NCBI GenBank assembly: GCA_032718475.1
Contig: JAUCBJ010001508.1
Location: 1-22,893 of the forward strand
DNA length: 22,893 bases
Direction: 5' to 3'
Origin: Nemertoderma westbladi
Lineage: Eukaryota > Xenacoelomorpha > Nemertodermatida > Nemertodermatidae
The notes beneath the pieces were generated by a model. That model made no database searches and had not been told where the DNA came from. It saw only the letters and a program-made list of their open reading frames with translations. The position numbers were made by a program, and so were the translations under genes. Positions within the stretch are counted from its first letter, which is position 1. Every line of letters begins with the position of its first letter. Below, piece after piece: positions 9,539 to 18,428 of the stretch.

Positions 9539-12445
9539 TTACTGAAAAAACCATGGATTACCCTGGTCTCTTGAAAAAGAGCAATATTTAAGTAGGTTAA
9601 CCCCTGACAAACCCCGTGTAAAAATGGTTAGGTTTACAGCATCAACAAGATCTCCAGGTAACTCGTTCCAAATAGGAACAACTCTGTGCTTAAACGAGTT
9701 TTTACACATATTGAGTCTGCACCTAGGTACAAATAATTTACGAGAATGCCCTCGAAGACCACTACGCGGTGGTCTTGTAAAATATTTATCTACATCTAGA
9801 TCAACTAGGTTTCTGTCAATACTGTAGGTTAACTTTAAATCAAATATGATACGACGTAGTTCCAGCGGTTGTAAGAACAGAAAATCTAAACGGTTTGTAT
9901 AACAAGTATAGGGAATATTGCACCTTGCATATAAGCGCCTAGTAAAGTAATGCTGTACGCTCTCGACAAGATTGATACTGCTTTTTTTATATGGAGACCA
10001 TACTGAAGTACAATACTCAAGTAATGGGCGGACCATACTTTTGTATGCCATAAGGAGAGCTTTAATGTTTTTCGTTTGAATACACCGAAACAGAATGTTG
10101 ACAATTTTACATGCTTTGGCTACTTGGTCGCTGCAGTGCCGATCGAATGAGAGATCTGACATTACTGTTAAGCCTAAATCTTTACAAAATAAACTTTCAC
10201 TGAGGACGCTATCATTTAAGTAGTACACATGTTTGCAATTGTTTTTACCCACATAAACTACAGTACATTTGTGTGCTGCAATCGACAGCTGCCATGTACT
10301 GGCCCATGTCTCCAGTTTATTAAGTGCATTGGATAGCAAATGGCACTGCGAACTGTCAGCATACATTTTAACATCATCAGCGAAAAGTTTGACAGTTATT
10401 GGCAAGAGCTGTTCAGGTAGGTCGTTTATGAACATTAGGAACAAAAGTGGTCCCAGCACACTCCCTTGTATTGTACCGGAGGTAACTGGTGCAAAATCTG
10501 AGCAATATTTACCGACAACAACACGCTGTGTCCTATTTGACAGAAGGGCTGAAAGCCACAATAACAAGTCATCAGCTATGCCATAAGCTCTCAGTTTAAT
10601 TAATAATTTGCTGTGCACAACGGAATCAAAGGCTTTGGCGAAATCGATATAAATTATATCGATATTTTGCCTATTATCAACCATATTATACCAATCTGTA
10701 ACACACTCCAATAATTGTGTATTGGTAGACCTACGGCACAAGAAACCATGTTGTGCCTTATTGATCAATTTATTCAATAGCAAATAGGATAATAAATCAT
10801 TTTTGACACACATTTCCATAATTTTGCATGCGATGCAAGTTAATGATATTGGTCTATAGTTGAAGGGGTCGCAAGGATCACCCTTTTTAAAGATAGGAAT
10901 AATGGTAGCAGTAAGCCAAATAGATGGAAGTGTGTGTGTCTCAAAAGAGAGTTTAAATATAACAGATAATGGTTTAGCCAAGCACACTGATAAACGATGA
11001 AATAAGATACTCGGTAGGTTGTCAGGGGTCCCACTTTTCTTATTGGGCAACTTATTCAAAAAAGTTAACACATTTACCGGGCTAAAATTTATAGTCGACA
11101 AATTAATACTACTATGCACTTTACTGGGTATATTGATGCTTACATTGTTATCAACTGTAAAATTTTGGGTTAGCACCTCGTTAAATATACGGGCCTTTGT
11201 CGCATCATCCACTACCGTATCACCTTTGAATTTTAAAGGGCCAATACCCAAGGTGGATTTTCTCTTTGAATTTATATATTTATAAATTAAAGCAGGGTTA
11301 CCCGAGTTTAGGATTTCAGTCTCTTTGATGCAGGTAGCGCGGTGAGCTGCAGAGGCTGCAGCCTTTGCCACACGATAATATTCTTGTCGCCCATTCTCTC
11401 TATGTCGTTTCCTCCACAGTAATTTCTTCGCCCTCTGAAGGCGTCTAACAAAAAGCGGGTAATACTTTTTGCGTTGTTTAAAAGGTTTGAAAGGGACAAA
11501 TTTGTCTATGCCTTCCTTAAGTACTGAGGAAAAAGTCTCATAAAAATCGTCTACCGTAACACAACTTTCATACCTGGTAATAATATTACTATTCTTAATG
11601 TAAGCACTGAAAGCAGTATAGTCGCCATTATTAAAATCATAAAAACCTGTATACGAGGTTGAATTATCATTAATATGAAGGGATGGTGCTAAAATATTAA
11701 AACTAACACTGTCATGGTCACTGGTTGAGAAGGGTACGTTAGTATTAACACTAGAAACAAACTGATTATCCGATGTGAACACTAAATCCAGCACATTTGG
11801 GCCCCTAGTTGGTTTAAATTGCAATTGAGTTAAGCTATTATGCAAGATAAAAGTGGCAAACTGGTTGTAGCAAGCATTGTCTGGATACACAAATTCAGAC
11901 CAATTAAAAAGTGGATAATTAAAGTCCCCAATTAAAACACAAGGGAGTGATGTATTGCACAAAAAAGCCAGCGATTCCAATAAAATCGCTGTGTTATCAA
12001 CTACGTCCGGTCTGGGAGGTGGTCTATAGCCACATATGATTCTAGATTTATTAGAACCTAATAAGTCAATTCCTATTACCTCAGCATCACTAAGATGGTT
12101 TGGTAAAGTCACTCTACAGCATTTAATGCTTTTTTTTAAAAGGATAGCTACCCCACCGCCCAGATCCAGATGGAATCTATCGTGTCTCGTAGATGCATAA
12201 TCAGTACCACCCACTAGCATAGCATCAGTTATAGTTTCATTTGCCCAAGTTTCGGTTAAGGCTATAATATCATATTTGTTATTGTTTAACAAGACCTGAA
12301 GTTCGGAAAGTTTCATTTTTATTGATTGCACATTTGCACTATAACAGTTTAGAAAAGGTCCACTATTTACGGCGTCCTCTCCCTTAACTAGTTTTCCTGG
12401 TCCAGGGGACGGTTTCTCCGAATAGCCTGGTGGGAGCGGGGACCG
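9539..12445 (-). CDS. LINE ORF2: apurinic-like endonuclease and reverse transcriptase
   Basis: The protein nicks target DNA and reverse-transcribes the element RNA at the nick. Numbering here begins at the GTG codon at 12329-12331, which is not a eukaryotic start. The frame is open back to a stop at 12446-12448, and the first ATG is at 12314-12316. Upstream codons add NCYSAN, matching the N-terminal asparagine region of EEP nucleases, so translation must begin above 12331. Endonuclease motifs: TETW (E27), GDFNYP (D136, N138), SDHD (D205, H206). RT motifs: YIDFAKAFD (D563), QGSVLGP (622-628), FADD (650-653). The C-terminal KHRVVPIWNELP is typical of CR1/jockey-type ORF2 proteins. All catalytic motifs look intact over 930 residues. 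Confidence 0.95.
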   Translation of the reverse strand, partial: RSPLPPGYSEKPSPGPGKLVKGEDAVNSGPFLNCYSANVQSIKMKLSELQVLLNNNKYDIIALTETWANETITDAMLVGGTDYASTRHDRFHLDLGGGVAILLKKSIKCCRVTLPNHLSDAEVIGIDLLGSNKSRIICGYRPPPRPDVVDNTAILLESLAFLCNTSLPCVLIGDFNYPLFNWSEFVYPDNACYNQFATFILHNSLTQLQFKPTRGPNVLDLVFTSDNQFVSSVNTNVPFSTSDHDSVSFNILAPSLHINDNSTSYTGFYDFNNGDYTAFSAYIKNSNIITRYESCVTVDDFYETFSSVLKEGIDKFVPFKPFKQRKKYYPLFVRRLQRAKKLLWRKRHRENGRQEYYRVAKAAASAAHRATCIKETEILNSGNPALIYKYINSKRKSTLGIGPLKFKGDTVVDDATKARIFNEVLTQNFTVDNNVSINIPSKVHSSINLSTINFSPVNVLTFLNKLPNKKSGTPDNLPSILFHRLSVCLAKPLSVIFKLSFETHTLPSIWLTATIIPIFKKGDPCDPFNYRPISLTCIACKIMEMCVKNDLLSYLLLNKLINKAQHGFLCRRSTNTQLLECVTDWYNMVDNRQNIDIIYIDFAKAFDSVVHSKLLIKLRAYGIADDLLLWLSALLSNRTQRVVVGKYCSDFAPVTSGTIQGSVLGPLLFLMFINDLPEQLLPITVKLFADDVKMYADSSQCHLLSNALNKLETWASTWQLSIAAHKCTVVYVGKNNCKHVYYLNDSVLSESLFCKDLGLTVMSDLSFDRHCSDQVAKACKIVNILFRCIQTKNIKALLMAYKSMVRPLLEYCTSVWSPYKKSSINLVESVQHYFTRRLYARCNIPYTCYTNRLDFLFLQPLELRRIIFDLKLTYSIDRNLVDLDVDKYFTRPPRSGLRGHSRKLFVPRCRLNMCKNSFKHRVVPIWNELPGDLVDAVNLTIFTRGLSGVNLLKYCSFSRDQGNPWFFQ

Positions 12446-12798
12446 CTATCTGATCGAGAGGAGTTCTGAGTCGTCCTAGAGCGATCTGCATCTACTTCAA
12501 CAAAACTCCATCGACGGTCTCGTTTCCATTTGCCGTCACTGTGTTTTGTATACCGCCAGACTTCGCCATCCGGTTTTAGACTATAGCTTTCAGTAGCATC
12601 ACCGATTTCATCATGATGGGCTTTTTTATTTAGTTTCTGTACCGAGATTCTGGTGTTGCGGAGGGATAGCCTTTGTATTTGAGATAAACTCTGACGTACT
12701 CGAATTTCCCGACAGACTGCTGGACCATCAGTGGCATCGCGTGCTGCGGTTGTTAACGAGCGGAAGTCACGTGCTTCGTATTCCGACTTAAAGGAAAG
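12388..12798 (-). pseudogene. ORF1-like remnant upstream of LINE ORF2
   Basis: A 136-codon minus-strand frame without ATG runs from a stop at 12799-12801 to TAG at 12388-12390. It is rich in charged residues, with a basic/acidic middle (DGEVWRYTKHSDGKWKRDRR) and a serine/arginine-rich end. The last ~58 bases overlap the open frame of ORF2, which lies in the -1 frame. Position and composition suit the C-terminus of a LINE ORF1 nucleic-acid chaperone, but no zinc knuckle or RRM is visible in the surviving part. Confidence 0.55.
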
Positions 12799-14335
12799 TC
12801 AGATTCAATTGACGGCAGACCGATTATTCAGTGTCATGCACGAATCTGTAAATGCATTACCATTGTCTGATTGTCATCTCACTGGTTTCTGGTTTCGTTT
12901 TCTTCACTTTTTTTAGGTGATTTGAGCAGGGTTGGTTTGCAGTGCAGACATCACTTCACATTCTGATAATATTTATTGACATTCTAGTTTTCGAAATATA
13001 TATACTGTAGTTTTACATAGAACAGTAGAATATACAGTAGTAAATGACACTATCACAATGTACAATACATTGACATATCCCGATCGGGATATATTACCTG
13101 ATAAGTGTATATCCCGATCGGGATATATTTATATATCCCGATCGGGATAGGGAACCCTACTGACTAAGCAGCAACCAATCACGTCAATCCTGTTTAACAC
13201 AGAGTCAATGAGAATGGAATATTCAGATATTGCAACATGAAAAAGTTCAGGATACCATGTAACTGTTCCTTTCCCTCAATTAATAAATAACATTCGCACA
13301 TTATTTACAGAATTAGCTTTAATAATGGCAGAATGGTCAGATGGTTGTCGGCGTTGGTTGTCGATTGTCGGCGTTACGGCGTAGCATTTGCACCCCGTTT
13401 GCACGAAGTGGTTGGTATCATAAAAGTTGTGTGAATAAAACGCAACACGTGTTTCGGGTGATGAACTGATATGAGACCTGCAATTTTACCCACATTGAAT
13501 ATCAGAATATTCGTTGTCGCGATTCTGAAACTTTTTATAGCATTTTGGCATTGAAACATTGTTAAACTTGGTAGGCCTATAGGCGATTTAATTACGTTAA
13601 TTTTACTATTTTTTTTTTAATTTTAACATAGAAGTAATAAGTAAAGTACAGCTATCATTTTTACACAATATTCATATGCAATAGTAGATGGATAGCAATA
13701 GCACTGCCTAATTGATTTTGAATTAATGTGCTCAAATAATTTGTTCATATCCAAAGGTAGCATTAAAACTAATAATTTGTTTATGTAGGTGACCCAACAT
13801 GTTTTTTAAAACACATCTGGCAGTCTAGTGTTGCTACAGTAGTTAGCCCCTTACAGCCTTACATGTCCAAAATATAACAATATGTTAAAATATTAGCTAT
13901 TTATATTGAAATCAAAGTGCTGTTTCAAGTAACCCCTGAAACACAGCAGAAATATTTAAAAAAATGTGTTACAAATGGCCCAAATATACAATAACAATGC
14001 TTGAAATTGAAATTTGATAACTCTATTATACACTGCTATGACAACAACCTGAGCTTGGTAAAGCTAAGGCAATGTAAATAATTTTAGAAATGTTAGAGAT
14101 CGCAATTTATGTTACAAGTAGCCCCGTTTTATGGTACATGATGTGTGGAACATCCTCGGGAAACTCTCGCCAGTACATACAGATGGCCGCTTTCTACCCT
14201 TATATCAGTAGATTAAAAGCAAACCATCATGGTCAGATACTGTCATCGTTGAGTCGCATTGGCAATGCGGCAATCCAGTTACTAATAACTGAATAATCAA
14301 ATCAAATTAATAGTTACGGTCTGACAGATGTGTAG
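12799..14335. other. AT-rich intergenic stretch with a palindrome cluster
   Basis: No coding frame with recognisable content; open frames at 12731-12916, 13374-13559 and 14090-14296 have no family features. A short direct repeat of GTTGTCGGCGTT occurs near 13345 and 13364. The notable structure is the triple palindrome at 13075-13149, listed separately. Confidence 0.5.
13075..13149. repeat. Three perfect copies of the 16-bp palindrome TATCCCGATCGGGATA
   Basis: Copies are at 13076-13091, 13110-13125 and 13134-13149. They extend to 18 bp (13075-13092) and 20 bp (13108-13127) for the first two. Each copy is self-complementary, and the three are identical although the spacers (18 and 8 bases) differ. 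The GC-rich cores stand out in an AT-rich setting. A dimeric protein-binding site or a mobile-element terminus would look like this; neither can be shown. Confidence 0.9.
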
Positions 14336-14617
14336 CGAAATATCGTTGGTATTGGTACAGTCTACCTCCAGGAACTTTTATCCTTTAGCCAATCACGGTC
14401 TCGCTTGAGGAGTGACATGAAACCGAAGGCGATAATCCCACATTTACACTCCGTGGTGGGCCAAGAAAGTTTCGCGTACCAGGGCCCTTTCTTATGGAAC
14501 CAACTGCCCCATAGAGTAACAAGTGTTGAATCAATTGAGTCCTTCAAACATAAAGTAAAATCGTATCTTCTCGAAAAAATCATGTCATCCGATATATCAA
14601 TATATACTAGTAACTAA
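14336..14617 (+). pseudogene. LINE ORF2 C-terminal fragment
   Basis: The frame opens after TAG at 14333-14335 and ends at 14615-14617. It contains VYLQELLSF, then FAYQGPFLWNQLP, then SIESFKHKVKSYL. These correspond to the conserved tail of CR1/L2-type ORF2 proteins (YLxELL...PxLWNxLP...SxxxFKxxLKxxL). Endonuclease and RT domains are absent, so this is a 5'-truncated copy. It is a different family from the LINE at 9359-12798, judging by the differing tail sequence. Confidence 0.85.
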
Positions 14618-15073
14618 TACGAACTTTATATTTGTGTCTAAATTGCCCCTTCTTATTTTTATTGTGTTGTTCTAAAAAAACCTCAATACCATAATATATT
14701 ACTCTTTCTATGTAGCTGTTTGTATTTTATTTTATTTTTTTCTTTTTTATGCCACTGCCATTTCAATATTTTTATTTCTCTCTAAATGCTTGGTTTCTAC
14801 TGTTTGATACTAGTGTAAATAATTATTATATTTGTATTGTATGTATTATTATTGTATGTATGTATTATATTTGTATTTGTGTGATATTCCTCTTTAATTT
14901 ATCATCTACTGTATCTACTGTATTTATTATTTATTTTTATCTGAAAAAACATATTTTTAAAATGTTAATTAGCAGACAAAAACAGACAGACATACTAATA
15001 CTAACTACTTATATTAATTTATTTTTTATCTTACTCAAGGACTTATTACAACAATAAGATTTTCATCACATAG

Positions 15074-15120
15074 CGAGGACCCCCATGGAAACGAGACACA
15101 GTCTCATGGGGCTATCCTCG
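15074..15120 (+). other. Conserved-type hairpin in LINE 3' UTR
   Basis: CGAGGA (15074-15079) pairs with TCCTCG at the right end, CCCCAT with ATGGGG, and GAGAC with GTCTC across a three-base loop. In LINEs, 3' hairpins are thought to be the recognition site for the element's own RT; that role is inferred here. Confidence 0.8.
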
Positions 15121-15564
15121 ACGACAAATCATTATTACTCAATGTTTTAGATACCCCGTGCAACTACGTATATTCTCTGCCCATCGTATTTTCAGTTCAG
15201 TAACATATTAAAATATTTTCCTTTTTATAAACATACAGTACAGTCATTTCTATCCTATTTTAAATTGGACCATTTTATTTTCAGTAACATATTTCAATAT
15301 TTTATATAAATATACAATACAGTACAGTACAGATGCTTAATGAACAATTATTATATATCTGATTGAAGGTCTTTGCATTGGCTTGTCGGTACTTTTGTTG
15401 TTCTGTTAACTATTTTATTATGTTATCGTCAATGTTCATATTTTAATTGCGTAAATTTTAGCTGATTTGACGTCTAATAAAAAATTCCAATTCCAATTCC
15501 AGTCTGACAGTGCTTGTGTAGCGCCGCTTCGGAGGATTACCTGAACTACTGGAACTAGGCCTAT

Positions 15565-15584
15565 AGTATATACCAGTATATACT
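15565..15584. other. Short AT hairpin followed by ACCGGT palindrome
   Basis: AGTATATAC and GTATATACT are perfect inverted arms separated by two bases. A TACCGGTACCGGT run follows at about 15595. No known role. Confidence 0.6.
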
Positions 15585-15620
15585 GATATACAGCTACCGG
15601 TACCGGTGCTCAACATTATT

Positions 15621-15790
15621 AATTAGATAGATAGATAGATAGATAGATAGATTTATTTATACATTATGTAAAAACAATAACAAATACACCAAACAATGTA
15701 CCGGTATAAATGTATTGTCCAACATAACATATAGGATTACCCCTAAAGCTTTGCAGCTTATTTCCAAGGGGGTCCTTTATGTTACTTGGT
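15621..15790 (-). mobile_element. LINE 3' tail remnant with (ATCT)n end
   Basis: Read on the minus strand, the segment has a hairpin with arms AGGA/TCCT, AGGGG/CCCCT and AAGCT/AGCTT (plus-strand 15733-15776). After an AT-rich stretch it ends in seven ATCT units (plus-strand 15621-15651). The arrangement mirrors the LINE tail at 15074-15500 but in the opposite orientation and with a different primary sequence. No coding part is visible in the window. Confidence 0.65.
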
Positions 15791-16640
15791 TACAAATACA
15801 ATATTACACTACGCTAACCTAAAACCAATATAAAACGTAATTACACTATGTACATGTACAACTTTACCGAGAGCGTGACAATGTCCGACTCAACGATAAA
15901 GATGTAATGTACAGAACAATTTATTATAAAACGTAATTACAGTATAAATAGTAAATAATTAATAAACTAATAACTTACTGTAGGACTATTGTACCTATTT
16001 TTACATTGCACACGGAGATGAGATTTAACTGCAGATTTAAAAGAAGAAACATTAATTAAGAAACATTAAAATATAGAAAGCATTACTTGAAAGCAATAGG
16101 TAGCCTAATTGAAAAAACTAAAACCAGAAATAGATTCTGCATAAATTTTTACCCCGGAGCTTCAGAGTGCAGAGTGTGTATGTTCATCATTCAAACTGTT
16201 TATCATGAAAACATTCATTACTGCAGTACTGCTAACATAAACAACATGGCCTTTGCTAGCGAAGTCTGGATTTACCGTTTGCCAGTCCTTGCTTCAGTAG
16301 TCCTTGTGACTGCTACATAACCAGTAGACCGGGAGTACGAATACACTATGCACTAGGCACTAGGCAGCTAGGGAAATTAAATTTAACCAGTGGTGGATTT
16401 GGTCAGAGTGTGAAAAAAAAATGCAGGGTGAGTTTTCACTAGAGGCAAGAGGGGGTTTTGGGCATCATATTGGGTATATTTGGGCAAGATTTGAAATGCT
16501 CTCAAGGTGAATTATATTTTAATTTGTTTTGTGAACTACTGTATATTTAAATACTGTCTGTAAATTGTGTGCGGTCATTCTGGAACAAAATATAAGCTGA
16601 TAAGAGCCCTTACAGGCAGACAGGCTCACATCAACTGTCA
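15791..16640. other. AT-rich stretch without gene
   Basis: Two perfect 17-bp direct repeats (TATAAAACGTAATTACA) lie at 15829-15845 and 15925-15941. A 77-codon frame at 16087-16320 shows no family features. At 16430-16456 there is a partial copy of the ~118-bp repeat described at 16644 and 18097. Confidence 0.5.
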
Positions 16641-16643
16641 ACC

Positions 16644-16744
16644 GGTTAAATTACACTACTGCACTAGGGAAATTACACCCCGGGGGTGAGGATACACTCA
16701 ATTTTAAGTATCATTGCTCTGCTTTGCCTTCGTTTTCACTAGAG
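16644..16744 (+). repeat. Copy of the ~118-bp dispersed repeat, left of the minisatellite
   Basis: Contains TTAAATTACACT, GGGAAATTACACCCC, then GATACACTCA and CATTGCTCTGCTTTGCCTTC, ending TTTTCACTAGA directly at the first satellite monomer. The same ordered words recur twice at 18097-18307, on the other side of the array. Confidence 0.85.
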
Positions 16745-17690
16745 TAACTTATCCATTTGTAATTCATCCATCTCTACCCGGACACGGGGAAATGTTACAT
16801 AAGGCCTACTGTAACTTATCCATCACTACCCGGACACGGGGTCATGTTACATAAGGCCTACTGTAACTTATCCATCACTACCCGGACACAGGGTCATGTT
16901 ACATACGGCCTACTGTAACTTATCCATTTGTAATTCATCCATAACTACCCGGACACGGGGTCATGTTACATACGGCCTACTGTAACTTATCCATCACTAC
17001 CCGGACACGGGGTCATGTTACATAAGGCCTACTGTGACTTATCCATATCCATTTGTAACTCATCCATCTCTACCCGGACACGGGGTCATGTTACATACGG
17101 CCTACTGTAACTTATCCATTTGTAACTCATCCATCTCTACCCGGACACGGGGAAATGTTACATAAGGCCTACTGTAACTTATCCATCACTACCCGGACAC
17201 GGGGTCATGTTACATAAGGCCTACTGTAACTTATCCATCACTACCCGGACACGGGGTTATGTTACATACGGCCTACTGTAACTTATCCATTTGTAATTCA
17301 TCCATAACTACCCGGACACGGGGTCATGTTACATACGGCCTACTGTAACTTATCCATCACTACCCGGACACGGGGTCATGTTACATAAGGCCTACTGTGA
17401 CTTATCCATATCCATTTGTAACTCACCCATCTCTACCCGGACACGGGGTCATGTTACACACGGCCTTCTGTAACTTATCCATATCCATTTGTAACTCATT
17501 CATCACTACCCGGACACTGGGACATGTTACATTGGGCCTACTGTAACTTATCCATCACTACCCGGACACGGGGTCATGTTACTTAAGGCATACTGTATTT
17601 TATCAATTTGCTACATATCCTTATCCATCACTACCCGGGCACGGGGTCGTCATGTTACATAGGGCCTACTGTGACTTATCCGTTACTATC
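16745..17690 (+). repeat. Minisatellite with exact 363-bp six-monomer higher-order repeat
   Basis: About 16 monomers share TAACTTATCCAT..CTACCCGGACACGGGG..ATGTTACATA..GGCCTACTG. Monomer starts are at 16745, 16812, 16864, 16916, 16983, 17035, 17108, 17175, 17227, 17279, 17346, 17398 and 17471. Lengths run 67, 52, 52, 67, 52, 73 and then repeat identically, so each monomer matches the one exactly 363 bp downstream. Private variants are shared too, such as GGGGAAATG in monomers 1 and 7. The last copies (after 17471) are more diverged. Confidence 0.95.
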
Positions 17691-17920
17691 TGTGTGCGGT
17701 GTCAAGTAACAAATTACGTTTAATTGGTTTTTTGTGAATAAAGAGGTTCGGTATTAAATCGCTCAATTGTGTACAAATTTTTTAATTGAAAGTGATATTT
17801 GGTTGTTTGTTTTATATTTTGTTCCATTTTCATTGGGATACTATTCATTTACTTTAAAATCAAACTATGATTCATATGTGTATATGACTATTATACGTAT
17901 TGTATATAATTTTTTATATT

Positions 17921-18096
17921 TTAAGGGGTACAGCACCTACTAGCAAATTGTGCTATCTTGCTGGCCCCGCCATTGAGTAGGACTGCCCACTGTCTCTTTT
18001 TTATATCCTTTTTTGGGTGTTGTTTTGGTTTATTTAGTGGTGCAGGGTATGTTTATCGACAATTATTAAATAAAACAATAAGTCAAGTCAAGTCAA
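17921..18096 (+). mobile_element. Retroposon 3' end with hairpin and (AAGTC)n tail
   Basis: A hairpin has arms GGGG (17925-17928) with CCCC (17965-17968) and AGCAC (17932-17936) with GTGCT (17950-17954). A T-rich stretch, AATAAAA-like text and three AAGTC units (18080-18094) follow. This is again the CR1-superfamily 3' layout. No coding sequence belongs to it in the window. Confidence 0.55.
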
Positions 18097-18307
18097 GAGG
18101 CAAGAGGGGGTTATATAACACTAGGGAAATTACACCCCGGGCTGCCGGGGGTGAGAATACACTCAGTTTTAAGTATCATTGCTCCGCTTTGCCTTCGTTT
18201 TCACTAGACAGCTAGAGGCAAGAGAGGGTTAAATTACACTTGGGAAATTACAACCCGGGGGTGAGAATACACTCAGTTTTAAGTTTCATTGCTCTGCTTT
18301 GCCTTCA
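18097..18307 (+). repeat. Two tandem copies of the ~118-bp repeat, just upstream of MAP2K5
   Basis: GAGGCAAGAG anchors are at 18097 and 18215 (118 bp apart). The second copy stops after CTTTGCCTTCATG. The first carries an extra CTGCCGGG in the CCCCGGG core. These copies match 16644-16744, so the minisatellite is bracketed by members of one family. They lie within 125 bases of the MAP2K5 ATG and could contribute to its upstream region. Confidence 0.85.
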
Positions 18308-18428
18308 TGTACTGATGAAACATAATACTGTCTGACTGTAATAGTAGAATAGTGCAGAGCCAGAGAGCAGAAGAACCTGTTTTCTGTCTAGGTCTACCAA
18401 AACCAAACCAAGCTGTAATCTATCAGTC

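Larger units (their letters stand above)
9359..12798 (-). mobile_element. CR1-like non-LTR retrotransposon (LINE), nearly full length
   Basis: It comprises an ORF1-like remnant, a long ORF2 with endonuclease and reverse transcriptase, and an AT-rich 3' UTR. On the minus strand the 3' UTR appears to finish in a six-base periodic tail (AATTTT/AATTTC units, plus-strand 9363-9391), as CR1-superfamily elements typically do. The 5' limit is set only by where the ORF1-like frame becomes interrupted. ORF2 has no internal stop, so the copy may be recent. Confidence 0.85.
14336..15500 (+). mobile_element. 3' end of a second CR1-like LINE, truncated
   Basis: The fragment contains the last part of ORF2, a long AT-rich 3' UTR, a strong hairpin (15074-15120), AATAAA (15476-15481) and a terminal microsatellite of three AATTCC units (15483-15500). 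That order is the normal 3' end of CR1-superfamily elements, which are usually 5'-truncated on insertion. The UTR also carries a diverged direct repeat (CAGTAACATATT.. near 15197 and 15281) and ACAGT repeats around 15325. Confidence 0.8.

Noticed and set aside
14090-14296. 68-codon frame ahead of the LINE fragment
   Set aside because: Same phase as the LINE tail but no resemblance to RT; ends before a further stop. Left as noncoding.
16745-17690. Zinc-finger or other repeat-protein gene
   Set aside because: Monomer lengths of 52, 67 and 73 are not multiples of three, so no frame persists.
17958-18215. 85-codon frame
   Set aside because: Runs across a retroposon tail and the 118-bp repeat; composition explained by them.
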